Shown here piece by piece: positions 24,600 through 31,926 of a stretch of DNA of 33,896 nt. Under the pieces are notes generated by a model. That model did no database searches. It was not told where the DNA came from and was given only the letters and a program-made list of their open reading frames with translations. The DNA is from Bacteroides xylanisolvens XB1A (GTDB lineage Bacteria > Bacteroidota > Bacteroidia > Bacteroidales > Bacteroidaceae), in the NCBI RefSeq assembly GCF_000210075.1, contig NC_021017.1, positions 113,403 to 147,298 of the forward strand. Direction: 5' to 3'. Both the position numbers and the translations under genes were made by a program. The first letter of the stretch is position 1; the number at the start of each line of letters is the position of its first letter.

Positions 24600-25859
24600 A
24601 TGAAAAGAATGATTTTCAGTTTCTCCTTTTTACTGTATGTAGCAGGAGCGTATGCGCAGATAACATTGGAAGAATGTCAGCGGAAGACGCAGGATAATTA
24701 TCCGTTGGTACATCAGTATGGTTTAGTGGAGAAGACAAAGGAATATAATCTGGAAAATGCAGCCAAGGGATATTTACCTCAATTTGCTCTTTCGGCAAAG
24801 GCTTCTTATCAGAGTGATGTGACAGAAATTCCGGTAAAACTTCCCGGAGTAGATTTAAAAGGATTGCCCAAAGACCAATATCAGGTCATGTTGGAGTTGC
24901 AACAGAAGATATGGGACGGGGGAGGAATCCGTATGCAGAAGAAGCAGACGATTGCAGAGGCTGAAGTGGAGAAAGAAAAACTGAATGTAGATATGTATGC
25001 GCTGAATGACCGCGTGAATGATCTTTATTTTGGAATTCTCCTGCTGGACGAGCAAATCAAACAGAATACATTGTTACAAGATGAGTTAGAGAGAAATTAT
25101 CGTCAGATTACTGCTTATGTGGAAAATGGAATAGCCAATCAAGCTGATTTGGATGCAGTGAAAGTGGAGCAGTTGAATACAAAACAGAAAAGAATTGATT
25201 TAGTATCATCACGGGCAGCTTATTTGAAAATGCTTTCGCTGTTGGTAGGAGAAGCACTGTCTCCGGAAGCGGTGCTGGAGAAACCTGTACCTCAAAGTAC
25301 GGTTTCGGCTGTCAGTGAGATTCGTCGGCCGGAGTTGGCTTTGTTTGATGCACAGGGAGCCGGACTGCAAGTGCAGGAGAAGGCTTTGAATGTGCGTCAT
25401 CTTCCGCAGTTCGGACTGTTTGTGCAGGGGGCATACGGAAATCCCGGATTGGATATGCTGAAGAATGAATTTTCTCCTTATTATATGGCAGGTGTCCGGC
25501 TTTCATGGAATTTCGGTAGTCTGTATACTTTGAAAAATGACCGTCGGGTGATCGAGAAGAAAAGACAGCAACTGGATAATAACCGGGATATATTCCTTTT
25601 CAATACAAGACTGGAAATGACGCAGCAGGATCAGGCTATCCATTCTTTGGAGAAGCAAATGCGAGATGATGATGAAATTATCCGGTTGCGTACGAATATC
25701 CGTAAAGCTGCCGAAGCAAAGGTGGCAAATGGAACATTGACTGTGACTGAAATGTTACGTGAACTGACCAATGAGAGCTTGGCGCGTCAGTCGAAAGCCA
25801 TGCATGAGATTCAACGGTTGATGGGAATTTATCAATTGAAATATACAACGAATTATTAA
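24600..25859 (+). CDS. TolC-family outer-membrane efflux protein
   Basis: TolC-like proteins form the outer-membrane duct of tripartite exporters. The protein starts MKRMIFSFSFLLYVAGAYAQ, a signal peptide ending in AQ, followed by ITLEECQRKTQDNYPLV, the usual opening helix of this family. Two long alpha-helical repeats rich in Gln, Glu and Lys follow, with the LYFGILLLDEQIKQN and ANQADLDAVKVEQL segments typical of the coiled hairpins. The length is about 420 residues. The start is ATG 24600 or the ATG at 24594 two codons earlier. The earlier in-frame ATG at 24552 overlaps the promoter words. It is the first gene of a five-gene exporter operon; the adaptor follows after 16 bp. Confidence 0.93.
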   Translation: MKRMIFSFSFLLYVAGAYAQITLEECQRKTQDNYPLVHQYGLVEKTKEYNLENAAKGYLPQFALSAKASYQSDVTEIPVKLPGVDLKGLPKDQYQVMLELQQKIWDGGGIRMQKKQTIAEAEVEKEKLNVDMYALNDRVNDLYFGILLLDEQIKQNTLLQDELERNYRQITAYVENGIANQADLDAVKVEQLNTKQKRIDLVSSRAAYLKMLSLLVGEALSPEAVLEKPVPQSTVSAVSEIRRPELALFDAQGAGLQVQEKALNVRHLPQFGLFVQGAYGNPGLDMLKNEFSPYYMAGVRLSWNFGSLYTLKNDRRVIEKKRQQLDNNRDIFLFNTRLEMTQQDQAIHSLEKQMRDDDEIIRLRTNIRKAAEAKVANGTLTVTEMLRELTNESLARQSKAMHEIQRLMGIYQLKYTTNY

Positions 25860-25875
25860 TATAACTTCTCCGGAT

Positions 25876-26787
25876 ATGAAAAGAATAACAAAAATAGGAA
25901 TGTGGGGGATAACGCTGATGATGTTATCTGCCTGCGGAAATGGAACACCTGATTATGACGCAACCGGTACATTTGAAGCTACGGAAGTAATAGTGTCCGC
26001 CGAGGCTGCCGGAAAATTGCTACGACTAGAAGTAGAAGAGGGAACAAAGCTGGAAGCGGGTGAGGAGATCGGGTTGGTAGATACGGTACAATTGTATTTA
26101 AAGAAACTGCAATTGGAAGCCAGTATGAAATCGGTAGAAAACCAGCGTCCTGATCTTGCCAAACAGATTGCCGCTACCAAGCAGCAAATTGTCACGGCAG
26201 AGCGTGAGAGGAAACGGGTGGAAAACTTGCTTGCTGCAGGTGCGGCCAATCAAAAACAACTGGATGATTGGGACGCGCAAGTCAAATTACTCGAACGACA
26301 GCTCGTTGCACAGGAATCATCGTTGCGTAATAGTACGAATAGCCTTACAGAACAAGGCAATTCGGTTGCTATACAGGTAGCGCAAGTGGAGGATCAGTTA
26401 GCTAAATGTCATGTTCAGTCACCTATCGCAGGTACAGTATTGGCTAAATATGCGGAAACCGGTGAATTGGCGGCGATAGGCAAGCCTTTATTTAAGGTGG
26501 GCGAAGTGGATCGTATGTATTTGAGGGCTTACATAACTTCCGAACAGTTGTCGCAAGTGAAACTGGGAGATCAAGTGACTGTGTATGCTGACTATGGCAA
26601 CTCGGAGCAGAAAGCTTATCCGGGGGAAGTGACCTGGATTTCCGATCGTTCGGAATTCACTCCAAAAACAATTCTGACGAAGAATGAACGTGCTAATCTG
26701 GTATATGCAGTGAAGATTGCGGTGAAGAATGACGGAGCGTTGAAGATTGGTATGTATGGCGGAGTAAAATTAAAGAATGAAGATTAA
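25876..26787 (+). CDS. HlyD/YbhG-type periplasmic adaptor lipoprotein
   Basis: This membrane-fusion protein would link the inner-membrane ABC transporter to the TolC duct. The N-terminus MKRITKIGMWGITLMMLSAC is a lipoprotein signal with lipobox LSAC, Cys20 being lipidated. The first lipoyl half follows (ATEVIVSAEAAGKLLRL), then a long coiled-coil hairpin (about 75-180, with AERERKRVENLLAAGAANQKQ split by a turn). The second lipoyl half is VQSPIAGTVLAKYAETGE. The beta-barrel domain is LGDQVTVYAD, ending in GMYGGVKLKNED. At 303 residues it is close to E. coli YbhG. Its last codons run into an AATTAAAGAATGAAG stretch resembling the GAATGAA repeats. The ATPase gene starts 17 bp downstream. Confidence 0.93.
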   Translation: MKRITKIGMWGITLMMLSACGNGTPDYDATGTFEATEVIVSAEAAGKLLRLEVEEGTKLEAGEEIGLVDTVQLYLKKLQLEASMKSVENQRPDLAKQIAATKQQIVTAERERKRVENLLAAGAANQKQLDDWDAQVKLLERQLVAQESSLRNSTNSLTEQGNSVAIQVAQVEDQLAKCHVQSPIAGTVLAKYAETGELAAIGKPLFKVGEVDRMYLRAYITSEQLSQVKLGDQVTVYADYGNSEQKAYPGEVTWISDRSEFTPKTILTKNERANLVYAVKIAVKNDGALKIGMYGGVKLKNED

Positions 26788-26804
26788 AAATTAAAGTCAG
26801 GGAG

Positions 26805-28274
26805 ATGGAGAAGGATGTACCCATAGTGGTTGTGAAAGGAGTCGGCAAGAGCTATGGAACGGTGGAAGCGCTGAAAGAGGTTTCTTTTGTGGTAGAACGG
26901 GGAGAGATCTTTGGGCTGATAGGTCCTGACGGTGCCGGTAAGAGTACCTTATTCCGTATTCTGACTACTTTGCTGCTGGCAGATAAGGGAACGGCCACGA
27001 TTGGCGGACTGGATGTGGCAACAGAATATAAACAGATTCGTACGAAGGTGGGATATATGCCCGGTCGTTTTTCACTTTACCAGGATCTTTCAGTAGAGGA
27101 GAATCTGGAGTTTTTCGCTACCGTATTCCATACAACTGTTCAGGAGAACTATGATTTAATTAAAGATATCTATCAGCAGATAGAACCGTTCAGGAAAAGA
27201 AGGGCAGGGGCTTTGTCGGGTGGTATGAAGCAGAAACTGGCATTGAGTTGTGCTTTGATCCATAAACCGGATATTTTATTTCTGGATGAACCCACTACCG
27301 GAGTGGATCCTGTGTCGCGCAAGGAATTTTGGCAAATGCTTCGTAACTTGCGGGAACAGGGTATTACCATTGTTGTTTCTACTCCCATTATGGATGAAGC
27401 CCGGCAATGTGACCGGATTGCTTTTATCAATCATGGAAAGATTCATGGCATTGATACCCCCGAGCGTATTCTTCAGCAATTTGCATCCATCCTTTGTCCT
27501 CCTTCTTTGGAACGGGAGGAGGTGAGACATGAAACCGCTCCGGTCATTGAAGTGGAGCAGTTGACAAAGTGTTTTGGTAATTTTACAGCGGTAGATCATA
27601 TCTCCTTTCAGGTGAACCGGGGAGAGATATTTGGCTTCCTGGGTGCTAACGGTGCCGGAAAGACTACAGCCATGCGCATGCTTTGTGGATTGAGCAAACC
27701 GACATCAGGCATAGGAAAGGTGGCAGGATATGATATTTTCCGGGAAGCTGAACAAGTAAAGAAGCATATCGGCTATATGAGCCAGAAATTTTCGCTGTAT
27801 GAAGATTTGAAAGTGTGGGAGAATATCCGTCTGTTTGCCGGGATTTATGGGATGAAAGAGCAAGAAATAGAGCGGAAGACAGAAGAATTGTTGGATCGCC
27901 TGGGGCTTGCTGACGAGCGGGATACTTTGGTGAAGAGCCTTCCGGTGGGGTGGAAGCAGAAATTAGCTTTTTCAGTTTCAATCTTCCACGAGCCGAGAAT
28001 TGTTTTTCTGGATGAGCCGACGGGTGGAGTAGATCCCGCTACGAGAAGGCAGTTCTGGGAATTGATTTATCAGGCAGCCGACCAGGGAATCACCATATTT
28101 GTCACTACCCATTATATGGATGAAGCGGAATATTGTAACCGGATATCTATCATGGTGGACGGTCAGATTAAAGCTCTTGATACACCTGCCCGTCTGAAGC
28201 AACAATTCGGTGCAGAAACGATGGATGATGTTTTTCAGCAATTAGCCCGCGGTGCGGTGCGCAAAGCAGATTGA
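26805..28274 (+). CDS. ABC transporter ATPase with two fused nucleotide-binding domains (YbhF-like)
   Basis: The 489-residue protein contains two complete ABC domains in one chain. NBD1 has Walker A GPDGAGKST (40-48), signature LSGGMKQ (137-143) and Walker B ILFLDEP (157-163), but Pro194 in STPIMDEA replaces the H-loop histidine. NBD2 has Walker A GANGAGKTT (280-288), a degenerate signature LPVGWKQ (379-385), Walker B IVFLDEP (399-405) and an intact H-loop His436. In a head-to-tail sandwich this leaves one canonical ATP site (NBD2 Walker motifs with NBD1 LSGG) and one degenerate site. From memory, E. coli YbhF has the same asymmetry. The first permease gene begins 2 bp after the stop, indicating tight coupling. 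Confidence 0.95.
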   Translation: MEKDVPIVVVKGVGKSYGTVEALKEVSFVVERGEIFGLIGPDGAGKSTLFRILTTLLLADKGTATIGGLDVATEYKQIRTKVGYMPGRFSLYQDLSVEENLEFFATVFHTTVQENYDLIKDIYQQIEPFRKRRAGALSGGMKQKLALSCALIHKPDILFLDEPTTGVDPVSRKEFWQMLRNLREQGITIVVSTPIMDEARQCDRIAFINHGKIHGIDTPERILQQFASILCPPSLEREEVRHETAPVIEVEQLTKCFGNFTAVDHISFQVNRGEIFGFLGANGAGKTTAMRMLCGLSKPTSGIGKVAGYDIFREAEQVKKHIGYMSQKFSLYEDLKVWENIRLFAGIYGMKEQEIERKTEELLDRLGLADERDTLVKSLPVGWKQKLAFSVSIFHEPRIVFLDEPTGGVDPATRRQFWELIYQAADQGITIFVTTHYMDEAEYCNRISIMVDGQIKALDTPARLKQQFGAETMDDVFQQLARGAVRKAD

Positions 28275-28276
28275 TT

Positions 28277-29380
28277 ATGAGACAGTTTATAGCTTTTGTA
28301 AAGAAGGAATTTTATCATATTTTCCGTGACCGGCGAACCATGCTGATTTTGTTGGGGATGCCGGTTGTACAAATTATACTATTCGGTTTTGCCATCAGTA
28401 CAGAGGTGAAAAATGTCCGGTTGGCGGTACTCGATCCTTCTAATGATGTGGTGACACGAAAAATAATTGATCGTTTGGACGCCAGTGAATATTTCACTGT
28501 TACCGCGCGTTTTCATTCGCCCCAGGAAATGGAAGCTGCTTTTCTGAAGAATAAGGTTGATATGGCGATTGTTTTTAGCGAACGTTTTGTTGATGATCTC
28601 TATACGGGTGATGCTCATGTGCAGCTGGTAGTAGATGCAACAGATCCGAATATGTCGACTTCGCAGGTTAATTATGCGACGGGAATTGTTTCTATGGTAG
28701 GTCAGGAAATGATGCCGCCCAATATGTCGGCTGCCCGTTTAACGTCGGATATAAAACTGTTGTATAACCCGCAAATGAAGAGTGCTTATAACTTTGTTCC
28801 GGGGGTAATGGGGTTGATCCTGATGCTGATTTGCGCTATGATGACCTCGATTTCCATTGTTCGTGAAAAAGAGACGGGGACCATGGAGGTATTACTGGTT
28901 TCGCCTGTGAAGCCACTATTTATTATTTTGGCAAAGGCTGTGCCTTATTTTGTGTTGTCGTTTGTCAATCTGATAACAATTCTTTTACTTTCGGTCTTTG
29001 TGCTGGATGTTCCGGTAGTAGGAAGTTTATTCTGGTTGATAACCGTCTCTTTGTTGTTTATCTTCGTATCCTTGGCGTTGGGCTTATTGATTTCATCAGT
29101 CACGCGTACACAGGTTGCGGCCATGCTGGTTTCCGGTTTGATGTTGATGATGCCCACGATGCTTTTATCGGGGATGATTTTCCCTATTGAGAGTATGCCG
29201 TTGATACTTCAGTGGATTTCGGATATACTTCCGGCACGTTGGTATATTCAGGCTGTGCGAAAGTTGATGATTGAAGGAGTACCTGTTGTATTGGTATATA
29301 AGGAGATTGGTATCTTATTATTAATGGCGACGGTACTTATTACGATCAGTATCAAGAAATTCAAGTATAGATTGGAGTAG
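28277..29380 (+). CDS. ABC-2 type permease, first subunit (YbhS/YbhR-like)
   Basis: This is an inner-membrane permease subunit of the exporter. It starts MRQFIAFVKKEFYHIFRDRR, the amphipathic elbow helix typical of ABC-2 permeases. One membrane segment follows (LILLGMPVVQIILFGFA), then a periplasmic domain of about 130 residues. Five closely spaced membrane segments come after it (VMGLILMLICAMM; VPYFVLSFVNLITILLL; LFIFVSLALGLLISS; MLVSGLMLMMPTMLL; ILLLMATVLITI). The REKETGTMEVLLVSPV motif is the conserved cytoplasmic loop that contacts the ATPase. Start ATG 28277 is chosen, since a TTG two codons earlier overlaps the ATPase stop. It pairs with the second permease downstream. Confidence 0.93.
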   Translation: MRQFIAFVKKEFYHIFRDRRTMLILLGMPVVQIILFGFAISTEVKNVRLAVLDPSNDVVTRKIIDRLDASEYFTVTARFHSPQEMEAAFLKNKVDMAIVFSERFVDDLYTGDAHVQLVVDATDPNMSTSQVNYATGIVSMVGQEMMPPNMSAARLTSDIKLLYNPQMKSAYNFVPGVMGLILMLICAMMTSISIVREKETGTMEVLLVSPVKPLFIILAKAVPYFVLSFVNLITILLLSVFVLDVPVVGSLFWLITVSLLFIFVSLALGLLISSVTRTQVAAMLVSGLMLMMPTMLLSGMIFPIESMPLILQWISDILPARWYIQAVRKLMIEGVPVVLVYKEIGILLLMATVLITISIKKFKYRLE

Positions 29381-29391
29381 ATAAGAATAAT

Positions 29392-29437
29392 ATGTTAATG
29401 TGCCAATTGGCTGTGTTATACTACATGGCATTGACAT
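29392..29437. repeat. Hairpin in the spacer between the two permease genes
   Basis: ATGTTAATGTGCCA (29392-29405) pairs with TGGCATTGACAT (29426-29437) with one bulge and one G-U pair. It encloses the 10-bp palindrome GCCAATTGGC at 29402-29411. It occupies half of the 88-bp gap, the only wide gap after the first genes of the exporter operon, and might adjust expression of the second permease. Confidence 0.4.
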
Positions 29438-29468
29438 ATAAACATATCAGCAAATTGAAGAATTATTT

Positions 29469-30584
29469 ATGATAAAGTTCCTGATAGAAAAAGAGTTTAA
29501 ACAATTGCTTCGCAATTCGTTTCTTCCAAAATTGATTCTTGTATTTCCATGCATGATTATGCTATTGATGCCTTGGGCGGTAAATCTGGAAATCAAGAAT
29601 ATACAGCTGAATATTGTGGATAATGACCATTCGGCTATTTCACAACGTTTAGTGAATAAGATTGCTGCCGCCACTTACTTTCGTTTGGTAGAAGTACCGA
29701 CCTCGTATGAAGAAGGTCTTCGAAACATTGAAATTGGAACGGCTGATATTGTGATGGAAATTCCAAGGCATTTGGAACGGGATTGGATGAATGGAGAGGA
29801 TGCTCATGTATTGATAGCAGCCAATGCCGTGAATGGAACGAAAGGCGGTCTGGGTAGTTCTTATTTGTCTTCTATCATTAATGATTATGCAGCCGAACTA
29901 CGTTCGGAACATCCCGAAGCAGCTACCGTTTCCGGCACTTTCCCTTCCATACAGGTTGATACGCAGGGATTGTTTAATCCGAATCTGAACTATAAGCTCT
30001 ATATGATTCCGGCATTGATGGTCATGTTGTTGACTTTGATTTGTGGTTTCTTGCCTGCGTTGAATGTGGTTAGCGAGAAGGAAGTGGGGACAATAGAACA
30101 AATCAATGTGACTCCGGTTCCGAAGTTTGTTTTTATTTTGGCAAAGCTCCTGCCTTATTGGCTGATTGGTTTTCTGGTGCTGACGGTGTGTTTCATATTA
30201 GCCTGGTTAATTTATGGCATAGTACCTGTCGGGCATTTTCTGTTGATTTACTTTTTCGCGGTTCTTTTTGTTCTGGTGATGTCCGGCTTCGGACTAGTCA
30301 TTTCCAACTATTCAGCAACGATGCAGCAATCAATGTTTGTTATGTGGTTCTGTTTGTTGGTGGTGATTTTGATGAGCGGTTTGTTTACCCCCATTAGCAG
30401 CATGCCGGAATGGGCACAAATAATAACGATATTCAATCCTTTGAAGTATTTTATGGAGGTGATGCGAATGATATATCTGAAGGGGAGTGGTTTCTTTGAT
30501 TTGCTGCCGCAGTTCGGAATATTGTTGCTTTTTGCAGTCGTGTTTAATAGTTGGGCGGTAATTAGCTATCGGAAGAACAACTGA
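29469..30584 (+). CDS. ABC-2 type permease, second subunit (YbhS/YbhR-like)
   Basis: A 371-residue permease with the same plan as its neighbour: an N-terminal elbow (MIKFLIEKEFKQLLRN), a first membrane segment (LILVFPCMIMLLMPWAV), a periplasmic domain to about residue 170, and a C-terminal membrane bundle. The ATPase-contact loop is VSEKEVGTIEQINVTPVP, and SGLFTPISSMPEWAQ lies in the last external loop, matching FPIESMPLILQ in the first permease. The two presumably form a heterodimer driven by the fused ATPase, giving a YbhGFSR-like system with its own TolC. The substrate cannot be read from sequence. A strong terminator follows 76 bp downstream. Confidence 0.93.
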   Translation: MIKFLIEKEFKQLLRNSFLPKLILVFPCMIMLLMPWAVNLEIKNIQLNIVDNDHSAISQRLVNKIAAATYFRLVEVPTSYEEGLRNIEIGTADIVMEIPRHLERDWMNGEDAHVLIAANAVNGTKGGLGSSYLSSIINDYAAELRSEHPEAATVSGTFPSIQVDTQGLFNPNLNYKLYMIPALMVMLLTLICGFLPALNVVSEKEVGTIEQINVTPVPKFVFILAKLLPYWLIGFLVLTVCFILAWLIYGIVPVGHFLLIYFFAVLFVLVMSGFGLVISNYSATMQQSMFVMWFCLLVVILMSGLFTPISSMPEWAQIITIFNPLKYFMEVMRMIYLKGSGFFDLLPQFGILLLFAVVFNSWAVISYRKNN

Positions 30585-30660
30585 AGATAATAAGGGGGCA
30601 GTCCGAAAACCCTGTGGGTATGTTATGTTAATAAGGCGGCATTGCCTGCAAAGACAATAA

Positions 30661-30700
30661 AAAAACAGCTCGTTTCCCTTTAAGGGAGAGAGCTGTTTTT
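30661..30700. terminator. Bidirectional terminator between the exporter operon and hsp20
   Basis: An 11-bp stem (AAAAACAGCTC with GAGCTGTTTTT) is extended by TTTCCC/GGGA around a short loop. It is followed by T5 on the plus strand and T7 on the minus strand. It can end both the exporter operon and the convergent hsp20 gene. Confidence 0.85.
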
Positions 30701-30746
30701 GATCCTTTTCATCACCGTCTCCGGTGAATAGTAAGTGGTTACTGTA

Positions 30747-31175
30747 TTACTTTATTTCGATTTGTCTATTTGGCTTCTTTACTTCTTCTTCAGAGAGTTT
30801 CGGAAGTTCGATATTTAGAACGCCATGTTCTACAGATGCAGCAATTTTTTCTTTGTCTACATTATCCGGTAGAATCATTGTTTGCTGGAACTTAGAGTAT
30901 GAGAATTCGCGACGCAGATAGCGACCGTCTTTCTTTTCCTCCTTGTTTTCTGTCTTCTTCTCCATACTGATAACGAGGTTATTATCTTCATCAATGCGAA
31001 CATTGAAATCATCCTTCGTCATACCCGGAGCAGCCAATTCCACTTTGTATTCTTTTTCTGTTTCCAAAACATTAATTGCAGGTGCAGTAGCATTTGCTTT
31101 TACCATCCAATCGTTATCAAAGAAATCATTAAAGATACTTGGTAACCAACTTTGAGTTCTTCTAACAGGCATCAT
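30747..31175 (-). CDS. Small heat-shock protein (Hsp20/alpha-crystallin)
   Basis: Small heat-shock proteins are ATP-independent chaperones that hold unfolding proteins in oligomers. The N-terminal arm (about 1-30) contains SIFNDFFDNDW. The alpha-crystallin domain spans about 31-130, with VELAAPGMTKDDFNVRI, the FSYSKFQQTMILP strand and the family signature ASVEHGVLNIELPK. The C-terminal I-x-I anchoring motif is present (QIEIK). At 142 residues it is normal for bacterial Hsp20. Translation starts at the first of two ATGs, preceded by AGGAG. Upstream is a sigma-54-type promoter, a palindrome and a leader of about 120 nt with two stem-loops. The gene is followed by a strong terminator, so it is monocistronic. 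Confidence 0.95.
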   Translation of the reverse strand: MMPVRRTQSWLPSIFNDFFDNDWMVKANATAPAINVLETEKEYKVELAAPGMTKDDFNVRIDEDNNLVISMEKKTENKEEKKDGRYLRREFSYSKFQQTMILPDNVDKEKIAASVEHGVLNIELPKLSEEEVKKPNRQIEIK

Positions 31176-31244
31176 AATTTTAGTCTCCTATCTTTAAGTT
31201 AAACATTCAGTTAATTATTCTTGAACTTCGGTTTTTTCACTTCT

Positions 31245-31295
31245 GATGATACCGGTTGTCCCGGTTTCCATCGTCTGCTCTCGAACCGTTGTTCG
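31245..31295 (-). promoter_or_regulatory. Two stem-loops in the hsp20 leader
   Basis: CGAAC (31282-31286) pairs with GTTCG (31291-31295) around four bases, right at the predicted 5' end. ACCGG (31251-31255) pairs with CCGGT (31261-31265) around five bases, with a further GATG/CATC clamp outside it (31245-31248 and 31269-31272). They could stabilise the mRNA or act in temperature sensing; neither overlaps the ribosome-binding site. Confidence 0.4.
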
Positions 31296-31305
31296 CTTCC
31301 ATAAG

Positions 31306-31322
31306 TGCAAACCTTATGCCAA
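31306..31322 (-). promoter_or_regulatory. Sigma-54-type -24/-12 promoter of hsp20
   Basis: The minus strand reads TTGGCATAAGGTTTGCA. This matches the sigma-54 consensus TGGCAC-N5-TTGCW with one mismatch (T for the last C) and the exact 12-bp step between the invariant GG and GC. The predicted start is near 31295, 120 nt before the hsp20 ATG. No TAnnTTTG word fits better in this gap. Transcription would need an enhancer-binding activator. Confidence 0.65.
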
Positions 31323-31348
31323 GTGATTTTTGAGACTAAAATTGTCTA

Positions 31349-31391
31349 TTTGTCATTATAATAATGCCAATTTTGCAATAATGATGACAAA
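31349..31391. promoter_or_regulatory. Palindrome upstream of the hsp20 -24 element
   Basis: TTTGTCAT (31349-31356) and its exact complement ATGACAAA (31384-31391) flank 27 bp, with weaker complementarity continuing inward. It is centred about 48 bp upstream of the -24 element, roughly 75 bp before the predicted start. That is a normal place for an enhancer-binding protein site. Confidence 0.45.
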
Positions 31392-31446
31392 ATGTATTTT
31401 GTTTTTATTTATTTTATATAAGATAGATATTAATTTGATAATATGT

Positions 31447-31923
31447 CTATTTCTTCTCGATTAGTTTGAATCTCATTCTTAATGTTTGCCTTTCTTCGTC
31501 ATAGTCATAGCTAATGATTTTGAAAGTTCCCATTTCAGAAGTATTTGATACATGCAATCCGATACAGGCACAGGCGTCATAATCTCCAATGCGGACAATG
31601 CGAAGGGTAGGACTTGCGTCAGCAGGTAGCTTGCTTAAATCTACGATGTCTTTGGCCTGTTCATGTGTCATATACTCAACAGTCACAGGTAGGTTTTGAC
31701 TGATTGCTTCATTTACTGTCTCTTCAATGGACTGGATTTGTTCCGCTGTCGGACATGAAGAAAGTATATAGTCGCATTTGCTCTTTTTTCTTTCGATGTG
31801 GGCATTGCGAGAACGCGGGCAGCCAAAGGTTTTTACCATGGTTGCATTGAGTAAATGCTCTGCTGTATGCATAGGAGGATACTCCTGCTTGTTGTGGTCG
31901 TTGAGTTGAATTTGTTGTTCCAT
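31447..31923 (-). CDS. AlaX-like alanyl-tRNA editing domain protein
   Basis: Free-standing editing domains of this group (tRNA_SAD, AlaX) hydrolyse Ser-tRNA(Ala) or Gly-tRNA(Ala). The 158-residue length fits the smallest AlaX type. Both zinc-ligand motifs are visible: HTAEH (His19, His23) and CACIGLH (Cys120, His124). The protein lacks the synthetase catalytic core. The substrate could be another mischarged tRNA, since threonyl-tRNA synthetase editing domains share the fold. It begins 3 bp after the stop of the KilA-N gene on the same strand, so the two are almost certainly co-transcribed, which is an unexpected pairing. Confidence 0.85.
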   Translation of the reverse strand: MEQQIQLNDHNKQEYPPMHTAEHLLNATMVKTFGCPRSRNAHIERKKSKCDYILSSCPTAEQIQSIEETVNEAISQNLPVTVEYMTHEQAKDIVDLSKLPADASPTLRIVRIGDYDACACIGLHVSNTSEMGTFKIISYDYDEERQTLRMRFKLIEKK

Positions 31924-31926
31924 AAA

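Noticed and set aside
26769..26795. GAATGAAG/AATTAAAG string at the end of the adaptor gene as a further heptamer element
   Set aside because: It resembles the carA arms but is short and lacks a second arm; mentioned only in the adaptor entry.
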